A stretch of DNA of 64,000 nucleotides from Panaeolus papilionaceus (taxonomy: Eukaryota > Basidiomycota > Agaricomycetes > Agaricales), in contig JADNRZ010000001.1 in assembly GCA_015501605.1 (NCBI GenBank), positions 2,728,001-2,792,000 of the forward strand, written 5' to 3'. A model generated the notes under the pieces. It searched no databases, was not told the origin of the DNA, and was given only the letters and a program-made list of their open reading frames with translations. Position 1 is the first letter of the stretch. Each line of letters opens with the position of its first letter. Shown piece after piece: positions 24,640-36,032 of this stretch. The translations under genes were made by a program, and so were the position numbers.

Positions 24640-24957
24640 CGTGAAGTTGTTGTTCCAAAGTGCGATCCAGCGCTAGAATATTTTTTCTTCAACTTCCACT
24701 ACCGAGAAGCAAACAAAGATGGCCAAGGTCAACGGTAGCAATGCTCTAAACACACTGTAGCTTGGTGTGATGACACCGTTGAGCAGTAAGTAACGCCTGG
24801 GCCCTGGGCAGGTGTCGTGTCGCGTTCTGACGTGAAAGCCACGCACGTGATCTATGCATAGCATTCTTCCCCTTTCGGACAATCAGCTACTCGGTCACTG
24901 ACTCTGCTTTACTGCTCAAACTGCGGCCACATCTTGTTCTTTCCTCTTATTTCCATC
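24640..24957. promoter_or_regulatory. divergent promoter region of SVP26 and DID2
   Basis: 318 bp between the start codons of SVP26 (minus) and DID2 (plus). No TATA box is obvious. Both genes act in membrane traffic, so shared control is possible, but only the arrangement is seen. Confidence 0.5.
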
Positions 24958-25805
24958 ATGAGCAACCTCGAAAGTATGCATAAACCTCCAAATAACCAAG
25001 TTTGTCACTGATTATTTTGTTAGAAACCCTCTTCCAGCTCAAGGTACATCATATCATGTCTGCCACCTACCCCCGTTAGTGATAACTCACAATCACCACC
25101 TAGTTCACCGCAAAGACTCTAAACCGACAAGCCAAAAAAGCACAAAAGGATGAAAATTCGGAAAAAGCACGTCTAAAGAAGGTCTGTCCAATATCTATAA
25201 TCGTCGCGCATGGGAAACCCTATTTCTTATCTCTTATATTGTTAATTAGGCGCTCCAACAAGGCAACACAGACGGAGCGCGGATCTACGCCTCCAACGCA
25301 ATTAGAAAGAAGAGCGAAGCGCTTAATCTGCTACGATTGTCCAGCAGAATCGATGCTGTTGCAAGCAGGGTGGAAACAGCAGTGACCATGCGGCAGGTGA
25401 CGGGCAACATGACATCAGTTGTACGCGGGATGGACAAGGCAATGGAGACAATGAACCTTGAAAGAGTGCGTCTGTCGTCCAAACCTCACTATCAGAAATC
25501 ACTCAGACACTATATTATATCAGATATCAATGGTAATGGACAAATTCGAGTCCCAATTCACAGACCTAGACGTCCAAACGTCCTACATGGAAGACGCCAT
25601 GGGCTCAACCACCGCCGTCTCAACCCCACAGGACCAAATCGACTTGCTCCTCCGTCAAGCAGCAGAAGAAGCCAACATCGAGCTGCAACAAGATCTGGCA
25701 GCTAAGGATCTCGCACCTGTGCAGGATCTGGTGCATAAGGAGTCTCTGAAAGACGAAGATGATAAATTGGCCGATAGATTGCGCGCACTGAGGCCTGCGG
25801 TGTAA
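24958..25805 (+). CDS. DID2: ESCRT-III-associated protein Did2/Vps46 (CHMP1)
   Basis: Regulator of ESCRT-III disassembly on endosomes, recruiting Vps4. Exon 1 (24958-24973) and exon 2 (25024-25043) are very short and give MSNLEKTLFQLK. Later exons give [69 protein letters not shown] and TSYMEDAM. The final helix [14 protein letters not shown] is a typical MIT-interacting motif. The length, about 200 residues, and the [14 protein letters not shown] signature fit CHMP1 rather than CHMP2 or CHMP4. The stop is at 25803-25805. A second ESCRT-III gene, VPS60, lies about 9 kb downstream. Confidence 0.94.
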
Positions 25806-26859
25806 TGTAGCACATCGGGTGGCTGTTCTATCTTTCCCAACCTCTTGCATAGATTACCTGTTCCTATATCTTTTCTCATGCCACTCCCTTTTACGAAGCG
25901 GTTTCTACTCTTTGTATAATAGCCACACATACCTATTAACCGTATTATTCCAATGTCAGTCGATCAATCTCTCTGCCACAACGTTGAAAATCAGAAGCCA
26001 AAAACACATACAATATATCATTAAATATCAAAGCAAGGAGAAGGTCATGGTGGTAACAAAAAACACACACACTATGTAATTACTATTAACAATGGTTGAA
26101 ATGAACAGGTAGAATATACAAAGCATTTTGGATGAGGACATTGTAGGAGGAACAGAAGGTATGTAGGATGAAAATTAATAATAAGGATGTCATGAAAAAA
26201 GGAATATAGAACAGGAATAGCTATGAAAAGGCGTAAAGGGGCATTCAGCATGAGATACGACGTGGGGCATAGGTCAGATATCCACAAGGCCAAGAATTAT
26301 GAAGCAAGGGAGGAATAAACCGTAAAAGAAGCATGGACGTTGACAAGCGTGAATGAAGCAGCAAAGTCATCGTAGGGCGATCATAAAAAGCTCCCGAAAG
26401 AAATAAGCATGTCATGACAAGCATCGTCATAGTATCGTAGGATGTTCATGCCGTGGGCCATGTCGCAGATCATGATCATGGGTGAGAGGCAAGCAAAGAT
26501 GGGGGTAAAAACCAGTGAAGTGAAGAACAAAACAAGATGAAGCAAAAAGTGAAAGATGATGCGATGTAAGAAGGTCGAGGTAGTTGAATTTGAAACGATA
26601 TGTGTGTATGTAGCGGGTATGCAGGATAGTATGAAAGGGCTGAATGAAAACAAGAAAAATACAATCTATGATGATTAACATTAATAAAAGCCAACAGAAA
26701 ACACCAAGAAAAGACCCAGTTGAACACAGAGGATGAAAATGGTATAGGAGATGAAGCAAGGACGGTGTGGGATATAAAAGGTGCGGGGGATAAATAGGCA
26801 TATTTAACGAGACGTGGGTATGCAAGGAAAGGACGCGGGTCGGACAAGGAAGGAGGTAT
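25806..26859. other. intergenic stretch between convergent genes
   Basis: 1.05 kb between the DID2 stop and the stop of the large disordered protein. It is purine-rich on the plus strand. The minus-strand open frames are low-complexity, hydrophobic-looking shadows with no family match. It probably holds long 3' UTRs; no gene is supported. Confidence 0.5.
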
Positions 26860-29800
26860 TCACGCCTGCTGCAAAATAATCCTGATGAACCTATCCAAAA
26901 GCCTCGTCCGCCCCTCCTCTTCAAGGTGAGGCGCATTGACGAGTAACCTCTGAACAAGTGTGACGATTCCATTCGGTCCGTCAAACGGAATCTCATGCGC
27001 ATCGAATCGGTGAACATCTATGCAAGTAGCAACATACAATCAGCACAACACAATCAAAAGAAAAAAAATCCCAGGGAATGGACCCACAATTCTTAAAAAG
27101 CGCATAACCCTCATTATCCAACGCACTCCTAAACAATTCTGCAACCTCCCTCCCCAGTTTACTCCTCTCAACACCTGACATATCGCCCTTCTCACCACCA
27201 CCATGACCATTCGACCTCGACCCAGACTCCCCACTCGCACTTCTACTCATCTCAACGCTCCCCACCCCACTCTTTCCTCGCCTACTACTCCCACTCTGAC
27301 TAAAACTTCTCGTAAAAAACGTCGACGAAGGCAACAGCGCATCGGCTCGCACTTTCGAAGGCGCCCACGCCAATCCCAATCCCAGATCCAGTGAACGACC
27401 TTTTGTACCCGATCGATGGCCAGAGGCAGTATACATGGGCGACTGATGCGTCGATATAGGAGGCAGAGGCTTTTGAATCAATGTCGTATTATGCTTGAGG
27501 GACCCAATGGCCGCAATCGAGGTTATAGGCACACCCCCACTGCTCGTCGTTCCAGAAGGGATGGTACCGATAGGCGAAGGCATAGAGGGCACAGGAACAG
27601 CACCCTTATGCTTCTCGCCCGACTTTTTACTCCCGTACCTCTCCTTCTCGTCTCTCAGCCTCTGATGCTCCTTCTCAGCCGCCTTGTCATAGTACAACGA
27701 GCCGTACGCGCTGTATCCATTCGAATAGACACCATTCGCGTGCCCATGTCCACTCGTACTCCCCGTACTCCTCGTTGGCGAAGGCACAGGCGGCTCAAAG
27801 TCAAACAGCGGATGATGCGCGGTCATCGTGATCCGGGACACACCACTTCCAGAAGCCGTTTTGCTCCTCTTACCAGCAGCCTTGCCCCAACTCGAGCCCT
27901 TTCCATTCGTCGAGGTAGACCCATGTGCGTGATCAGAACCCGTCGGCGTCGTCCTCTGACTCGAATTAGCAGTCAACGGCCTTTTCTCCCTCTCTCTGCG
28001 CTCATTCGACGATGGCCTCTTCCTTGACCTTTCCCTCTCCTTCTCTCTCTCCTTCCTCTTCGCCTCTTCTTCCTTCCTCCTAAGCTCTTCCTCTCTATCC
28101 TTTGCCCTCCTCATCGACATATCCCTCTGCAACGTCCCCACACCGGCCATCCCGGGTCCATGCGTGCTGTCCCTCTCCTTCTTCGTCGTCACCCCTAACT
28201 CGTATCCCAGATTCCCACTCGCCGCACTCCCAGTTGTACTATTACTCCCCGTCCTCTGCATCCCAGTCGCACCAACCAGCCCCGCCGCCGTCCCCCACAC
28301 CCCCGGCCGTTCAAAGTCAAAGCTCCCATGCTTCGTCGCCCTCACCGCACTGCTCATCTTCGTGGTCGACACCCTCGGATTCGTACTCGGAACAGGAGTA
28401 GCAACAGCGGCTTCCCGTTCCCGTTCCTTCCCATTCGATCGCACTTCTCCTTTCACCTTGACACTCGACGATCGCGCAGGCGATGCGCGGCCTTCTTCAT
28501 CCACCACACCCATCGATGTGTTTATCCGGTATCTATACCCCGAATCTAACGACCCCTTCATCGCATGTGCGTGATGATGAAATCCAAGCCTTGATGAACC
28601 GCTGTATCCAGATTTAATCGGAAGAGGAGGCGGCTGAGCAGCCGTCGTGCTTCCATTAGATACGTTTTCGCCAAGTTTCAGAGGGGTAGGAGGGGTGTGT
28701 ATGATGGTCGGTGGAGTGACGTTGGAATGACCTAGTGAACTTGAAGACGACATGCCGTATTTGTTGACGACCACGCTTGAGTTTTGTGGTGTCGCGTATG
28801 TTCCTTCCGTTGCAGTACTAGTGGTACTTCGTCTGTAATGGGATTGTGAAGGTACACGTTTGATTGGATGCGATACGATGGATGTTGAAATAGTGCTTGT
28901 AGGTAGCGGTGGTAGAGGGTGAGAGTATGTCGAGGGAGTCGGAGGAGTAGCTAGCGCTGAATCCATGGAGGATTGCTTGCTGGGAGTGGGTTTTGCTAAA
29001 GCAGGCGTTTAGTGATTGTTTATAAAAGGACACTGAATGCGTTTGTATAGATATAATGATAACTCACAACTTCCACTGAATATCCTGGGGAGTTTGATGG
29101 TGGTGCTTCCAGGGGTAGCTGTGGGAGTGCTGGGGTTCATGACTTTGAGTATGCGGGGGCCAGGGGTGGGTGAGGACGACCGCATTTCGACATAGTCCAA
29201 GTCAGGATAAGGAGGTGATGCTTTTGAGTTGGGTCGTGGAGTCGCGTCATCCTCATAATCATCGAAACCGAGACTTTGGCCGGCTGAAACGGGAATGGGT
29301 AGGGGAGGAGCTTCGCCTGGGGATGGTAGTACGGGTGTACTGGGACGTGAACGTGACCTGGATCTTGAAGTCGATTTACGGCGCAGCGGTAAAGAAAACA
29401 GCTCGTGGAGCTTTCTGCGTGCACCGTTGGATGACTTTACAGGAGCTTGACTTTGCTGACTGCTTGCTGTTGAATTGGAATTACTGACTTGACGTGCAGT
29501 CACGGGTACAGTTACTGCGGGGGCGGTGGCAGGCCTTGAAGCTCTTACACTTGTTGGACTTCCCGGTAGTGCTTGCTGGTGTCTTCTAGCTTTAGGAGTC
29601 GCAGGAGTAATAGTTGTGTTGGTAGCTGTTGTTGTTGAAGAGAGCGGTCTAGATTGGATGCGTGATACTGGTTTTGAACCTGGAGATTGTGGTGGTGAAG
29701 GTAGAGAATGTTGAGGCATTACTGTTGATGACTTTTGATGAGAAGATGAGTGGGATTTCAAGGAAGACTTGTTGGTAGGTTGAGAAGGCGGTGGTTCATG

Positions 29801-30524
29801 GTCGTGTTTTGATCGTGAGCGTGATCTTGACCTGGTGAGGAAGTTGTAGAACTGTTTAAAGGAAATAAGAATTAAAGAAATAATTTAAGAAATTAAAAGG
29901 GAATTAATACTCTATTTTCCGACTTTTGCTTCCTTGAAGATCGTTCGTCTTGCATTGTCGTTGGAGGCGGACCTGTGATTGAATGATTCTGGGAAGTAGT
30001 GGACGTGTTTGGATGGTGACCAGGTGTTGCGTTCTCGGCATACGCCGATTGGAGAACCTTGTTTTCAAAAAGAGACTCGTGAGCGTCTGTTTTTCCAAAA
30101 TTCAGAGTACAACAAGGAGACATGTTGGTTAGGAGACAAGAAACTAAGCGCACCTCAAAAGTAGATAATTTCTGAGCAGATATGGTGTGAGAACGGAACA
30201 AGGTTGCAAACTGTGAGGGGGATGGATACACGTGTTAGGCACATTGCACTGATTTTTATTTTATCTCACCTCTGATGATATACTTGAAAGTCTAGCAGAA
30301 AGGGAACTTGTTCTTGAAGGTGTATTAGAATTATAATGATTTTGTGAAGTTGTCGTCGTCGTCGTCGTTGTTGTTGTTGTCGTTGTCATCGTTGTCTTTG
30401 GCTTTGACGATGAGTCTAACGTTAAGGAATTATTACGAGCATGATCTGCGTCTGATGCTGATATTGATGAACGTGGCGGACTGAATAATAGGGAATTGTC
30501 AAAAGGACTGCGTCTACGGGACAT
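26860..30524 (-). CDS. large intrinsically disordered protein with conserved-looking C-terminus
   Basis: Multi-exon gene starting at ATG 30524 (MSRRRSPFDNSLLFSPPRSS) and ending with the TGA at 26860-26862 after RLLDRFIRIILQQA. I do not recognise the family. Seen in order: a poly-Thr run; a short structured piece FATLFRSHTISAQKLSTFE; KTDAHESLFENKVLQSAY; very long Ser/Thr/Pro-rich low-complexity regions with arginine clusters (STSRSRSRSRPSTP); a charged helix REEELRRKEEEAKRKE; and a C-terminal folded-looking block (VAELFRSALDNEGYALFKN, VHRFDAHEIPFDGPNGI, LEEEGRTRLLDRF). A regulatory or scaffold role is only a guess from composition. At least five introns are needed, and some internal boundaries are uncertain. 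Confidence 0.7.
30349..30396 (-). repeat. GTC/GTT trinucleotide repeat coding poly-threonine
   Basis: Imperfect (GTC)n(GTT)n run on the plus strand that encodes a run of about 13 threonines near the N-terminus of the large disordered protein. Likely variable in length between strains. Confidence 0.85.
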
Positions 30525-30677
30525 TCTTCATAAACACACGATAAGGTCATGGGTAAGTCAAGAGAGCAAGATACTCATCATCAAAATTAAAAAGACAGCC
30601 TTAATTTATGGTTAGGGTTATAAGAGCACGCCATTACTCTTCAACTCTGTCTGCTCACTCATCAATCAACAACTATC

Positions 30678-32397
30678 ATGTCTCTGCTAATTCGTTGTCG
30701 TTCACGTCCTTTCAAGAATCTGTCTTTGATTAAAAGGTCATTTACTGTTAAATGTCCTCCAAATACTGATACCCCTCAATTCCCATGCGTCGACCAACAC
30801 GCTGCACGAGAATCACGAATAAAAGCTTCATTCTCACCAATTCATCAGAATCAACTCAACGATGCTTGCGAAACAGGCCCAGAGCCACCTTATGCACGTC
30901 CAAACCCTGCTTCATACCACATCTACAAGCACAGACATCCACTATCCCTCACTTACTCCAAGACTCCCCTACCATCATTTCAGATAGCCTACGAAACCTG
31001 GGGCACTCTCTCCAAAAACAAAGACAACGTTATCCTCCTCCACACTGGTCTATCGGCATCCTCTCATGCTGCATCAACCCCTCTTAACCCCGCCCCAGGT
31101 TGGTGGGAGAACTTTATCGGTCCTGGAAAAGCACTCGACACGAACCAATTCTTCGTCATATGCACAAACGTCATCGGAGGATGCTACGGCTCAACAGGTC
31201 CTTCATCTATCGAAGAAGCAACAGGAAAACCATGGGCAACTCGCTTTCCTATCGTCTCCGTATTCGACATGGTCAATGCACAGTTCAAGCTGCTGGATCA
31301 TCTAGGCGTAGACAAACTCTACGCTAGCGTTGGTTGTTCAATGGGTGCTATGCAGAGTTTGGCTGCTGGCTGGCTGCATCCTGATCGAGTGGGAAAAGTT
31401 GTCAGTATATCAGGGACAGCAAGGAGCAGTCCATCGGCCGTCGCAATGAGATTCGCTCAACGAGCTGGTACGTTTCCGATTCCCCTACCACTCCCTTGAA
31501 ACCTCATCGATCCTATCCACCCAGTCCTAATGGCCGATCCCAACTGGAATAAAGGCTTCTACTACGATGGTCTACCTCCTCACACAGGCATGAAACTTGC
31601 TCGTCGTATGTCCCTCCCAATGTCCGAAGTTACTTACTTGGCACTGATGACGTCTTTCTCGCGCGAACAGAAATCGCGACTATCACTTACCGCTCCGGCC
31701 CGGAATGGGACTTGCGCTTCGGACGACAGATGCGCACCCTCCCAGACGACCTGCAAGCTCAGCAAGACCCCAATCTATCCCGTACACCTGCTCTATGTCC
31801 CGACTTTTTGATCGAGACCTACTTGGATCATCAGGTCAGTCCATCCACAAGTATCCTGACGCCATGCGATTGATCTATGATCAAGGGAGAGAGTTTCTGC
31901 CTAAAATACGACGCCAACTCGCTCATCTACATCTCAAAAGCCATGGATCTATTCGACATGACCAAACCAGCACTCGATGCGCTCAAACTAAAACCTTCAT
32001 CTTACCTCCCTTCTCCGTCCGATGAAACAGCCCACGACCTCTCGCTCAAACACCACCACAAGACCACGCACTCTAAATCCCACCCACCACCTGCGAACCC
32101 GCCGCCTCATCTCCCCGATCTTGCACGGGGTCTCGCACCGCTCGCTCATATCCCCACACTGATATTGGGCGTGCAGAGTGACATTTTGTTCACTGTTGAG
32201 CAGCAGCGTGAGGTTGCGGATGCGTTGAGGATGGCGGGCAATGAGCGGGTAAGTTATTATGAGTTGGGTGGTGTGTGGGGACACGATACATTCTTGTGAG
32301 TCCTGCTTGAGACTGATATGGAGAGGCGATGCTAATCTTGAATGGAAGGATTGATGTACTTAATGTGGGCGGTGCGATTCGAGGGTTCTTGTCGTAG
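30678..32397 (+). CDS. cysA: serine O-acetyltransferase of the homoserine O-acetyltransferase (alpha/beta-hydrolase) family
   Basis: Makes O-acetylserine from serine and acetyl-CoA for cysteine synthesis, probably in mitochondria. Exon 1 is 30678-31467 and exon 2 starts at 31525; three further short introns precede the TAG at 32395-32397. The N-terminus is rich in Arg and lacks acids ([20 protein letters not shown]), like a mitochondrial presequence. Core: [55 protein letters not shown], nucleophile elbow [49 protein letters not shown]. The remaining triad is GVQSDILF (Asp) and GVWGHDTF (His). These segments match Aspergillus cysA and fission-yeast cys2 better than MET2, so serine is the likelier substrate. 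An insert (about residues 385-420) is Lys/His/Pro-rich. Confidence 0.88.
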
Positions 32398-34917
32398 ATC
32401 TAAGAAGACTTGGAAGAAAAGGGTCATATAGAACCATCTTTATCATCTTCTTTATGGTTTAAGTTGTTTTTATTGTAGCGTTTGTATTTTATTAGATTAG
32501 ATGCAGAGCTCAAGGACAGCTGGTGCTCGCAGTGGTAAGATGGATCACAGTTGACAATACGAGTCAGCTTCTAGGTCCATATCCGACTTCTTCTCAGGCT
32601 TGACAGCCTCTCGACTCTCGAGACAAGAATGCATCAGAGTCATTCGAGCATTCTAGACCTTCAAACATCTCTGTGAGAGCGTACCGCTCCCCGAACAGTC
32701 AGGAATGCGCGTCCGTCCTTTGTCCACACGCATTAACATTACCCAACCGGAAAAAGTCGCGACAACGTAAGAAAGGCCTTCGCATTCCGACATCCGGAAT
32801 ACGGTGCGTCTAATCTAACCATGTCGTGTGCATCTGCATACATACATACCAATATCTGTTATCTTCTGTTATGCATCTCTTTAATCTACACGCAAGCACG
32901 CACATACGCACCCCTTCAACGTGAACACGCGCACCATCGGCACGCACAGTGTTTGAACAATGGAGTGGAAATCTCAAGTCCCAATATCACCATCTAACAC
33001 CACGTGGAAGTGATATGGATAATTTAAATATCGCGGATGAATTTGAGTTGCTGTCAGCTTAGTGTACATATGTCAACGTCAGGAGTCTGTAAGTAACTTA
33101 TTTACTTATTTACTTACTTGCACCGATGATGCATCATGCTGGCGTCGATCATCGATACCTTGTATCGGACTCGGACCCCATCCCGATTCGAATGCCAATA
33201 GTTCCGCTCAGGGCCTGTGTGTATACTGACCACACTTAACCTAACGCATCTAATCCACGAATACGTTGCTTTGTTTCCTTTTCAAGTTGTGCATTCTATG
33301 TGTTTGTGACCGGCGCGGTGCGGGGTCTGTAGGGCGCTTGCAATCAGTTTTGAATTTCTTACTTACGAATACGTGGATACAAATTTTGATTTGTGTATGT
33401 GTGATAACTGCGGTTTGTGCTTTTGCGGAAATTAAGTAGAACTTCGAATTTGGAAACAAATAAAAAACACAAGTAAATGTATATGAGACAGGAGTACTCA
33501 GGAGCTTTAACTCCAATGGCAACGGGAACGAACGAACGACCGGGTATTCTGTATATGCGACGGCCTTCGGTATGTTTGTGTTCGAACGATGCCGTCGGTT
33601 CGTTATGGTTCTGCATACAATGGCAATGCGGGATCATCCTCGCGATAACGATTCAAAGCTCATCTATGTATTGAGTCGTCTCTTCTGGATCCTGATCGAT
33701 CTACAGGAGCTGTAGATGTAGATGCCCTTCGAGGCGAGCCTCGAACGCATTAGGCTGTAGAATTCGAAGGAAGGATCGGGGGATCGGACGCGACTGGCCA
33801 AAATGTCCCAGTTGTGCGGGTAACGCTTCCCGGCCCCTTCGTTCCCTTTGTTTGGCCGTGCCAATGAGCAGTGTGTAGGTATGAATCAAGGAATCTCTCA
33901 TGAGCACCCAGGCTGGACAAACCTATTACCCCCTGTGAAATGCATATGACCGCACCCGTGAGGCTACTTGAGAGTACTTGCATAGTTACGAATTGGTGAT
34001 ACTCTATGTTCGTAATTTCCCTACGCACCGAGGGGATAAATACGAGTTTAGAATCTGAAGTAGGATGTAACAATCTCGTGTTTTTCGATGACCAAAGAGT
34101 CAGACCGGTTGTCTTGAAATTATTAATGTGGGATAGCCTAATAATTACCTATTTTGCCTCGTAACATTCCTCTTATTGTTTACTCAAGCCTCCTGTCGCC
34201 CGATGAGTTGTCAAAGGAATAACGGTGCGAACATCGCTGCATCTTTGCATCCTTCACCTGGAATATCTCCTTATTAGATATCAGCGCTAGGTCTAGACAC
34301 GATCTGCTACACTCCTACGTCACACCCGGTCGTATGTAAAAGACAAATGTTAAAAGGAGTTGCTCAACAATAACCATGGTAACATTGCTCAGCTCGCCCG
34401 GCGCTTATTATGCTTCCGCCCTGCAATCGAGCTAGATCTCGGCCACTGCGGGCTACTCCTTGCCAAGCAGGCACTCCTATTTCTTCCATAGATGACATCT
34501 CTCCTTATGTGGGCCGTTTGGCCCGATTGGCTCAGTTCATGAGATAGGTAGTCGAGGAAAACGACTCGACGACAGAAAGTGTCTTTGTCGGACGCGGCGG
34601 GCCGCCGGTATGTTTTCGAGCTGAGATTACGTCATGGAGAGTCCGGCGAGCCGGGCTCGCGCTTACCATGATAGGCAACTCTGCGGAGGTTGCTCAAAGC
34701 TGTCATCTTGCTCAGAGTGTGTCATTTGGTGCTGAACGCGCAGCACGATAACTTTGCTTCTCATTATACTGTTAATCTCTAACTTGACTTGAACACTACG
34801 GGATAGCATATAATCAAACGAGCGCTCTACTCTGCGATATTATCTTAATACTTCAAACACTCCACATCCGAGTCAATTCTACAACATCCACCGAACCATC
34901 ATCATCCGACAGATATC
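32398..34917. other. gene-poor stretch of about 2.5 kb
   Basis: Between the cysA stop and VPS60. No gene is supported: open frames on both strands are short and match no family. There are CTTATTTACTTACTT-like direct repeats near 33100 and short perfect hairpins near 34551-34590 (GTCGAGGAAAACGACTCGAC). No tRNA fold could be drawn. The last few hundred bases are probably the VPS60 promoter and leader. Confidence 0.45.
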
Positions 34918-35861
34918 ATGAATCGTCTCTTCGGAAACTCTGCAAGCAAGAAGCCTAAGCCGACACTACAGGATGCAATTAACTCGGTCTGAACACTGTT
35001 CTCCTTCTAGTCAGCCCCGATCTTGCTCAACGAATGAAACCAGACAGATAACCGGATGGCTTCTATTGAAGTCAAAATCCGCAAGCTAGACGGAGAGCTG
35101 ACGCGATACAAGGAGCAAATGGCGAAGCTGCGGAATGGGCCTGGTAAAGTGGGTCTACTCTTGCGCAACAATGTGTCTTTATTTGAGCTTAACCTTTTAA
35201 TGCCGTTCAGGATGCAGTGCAGCAACGAGCTCTTCGTACACTGAAGCAGAAGAGGATGTACGAGGCCCAAATCGCACAGCTCACGCAGCAGTCATTCAAC
35301 ATGGAAAGCGCAGCACTGGCCACCGAAAATCTGAGAAACACAATGGCTACCGTTGATGCTATGAACGTGGCCAATCAAGAACTTAGAAAGACATACGGCA
35401 AGATTGATATCGACAAGATTGAGGTGCGTTTGGATTTGGGTTCCAAAAGTGCACTGAAAATGGCTAATGTATTTGACTTTGTGTATTTTAGAACATGCAT
35501 TATGACATGGAAGACCTGCTCGAGCAAGCAAACGAGATTCAGGAGATGCTAGGAAGGTCATACGAGGTCCCAGACGAAATCGATGAAGCTGATCTAGAAG
35601 CTGGTATGTACTTGTGATAAAATTATTTTCCCGTAACCGACAGCTGACCTCGTCCCTAAGAACTGGATGCACTTGCCCTAGAAGAGGAGGAAGAGGGGCC
35701 GTCGTACCTTCAAGACCTCAACAAGGCTCCAGACTTTATCGACGAGCCTCCTGTGGAACTCGGAGAGGTTTGTCTTGCAAATTCCCAAAATGCATTGAAA
35801 ACTGACAGAATTTCTCCAGACTCCAGTCAGGCAAGAAGAAGCAATCAAAACGACGGTGTAA
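34918..35861 (+). CDS. VPS60: ESCRT-III protein Vps60 (CHMP5)
   Basis: Endosomal ESCRT-III subunit that binds Vta1 and stimulates Vps4. It starts with MNRLFGNSASKKPKPTLQDA (ATG 34918). Exon joins give INSTDNRMASIEVKIRKLD and NGPGKDAVQQRALRTLKQ, as in all CHMP5 proteins. It continues with LRNTMATVDAMNVANQELR, YGKIDIDKIENMHYDMEDL, EVPDEIDEADLEAELDALA and the acidic tail SYLQDLNKAPDFIDEPP. The last exon gives ETPVRQEEAIKTTV and stops at 35859-35861. Five introns are present. Its 3' end converges with the aldehyde dehydrogenase gene, 171 bp away. Confidence 0.94.
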
Positions 35862-36032
35862 CTATCAACGTCAAATACCATATTACTCTACATACATGTT
35901 GTACTTTTAGATCTTGCGAGATGTCGGCATATATTTAGCATTCATAAGCTTCGGTGCCTAAGCCAGTCGATCATTTGTCCACCACGGAAAATCGTTGGTA
36001 TCTGGTATTTCTGCGATAGGTCACAGTGGCGG

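Noticed and set aside
27416..28027. Long open frame on the plus strand rich in Arg
   Set aside because: It is the antisense of the Ser/Thr-rich coding exon of the large minus-strand protein, and its composition is what such an antisense reading gives.
34530..34620. Dense small hairpins (GTCGAGGAAAACGACTCGAC and neighbours) that suggested a structured RNA
   Set aside because: The stems are short and do not combine into a known fold; the region has no flanking RNA-gene promoter or terminator.
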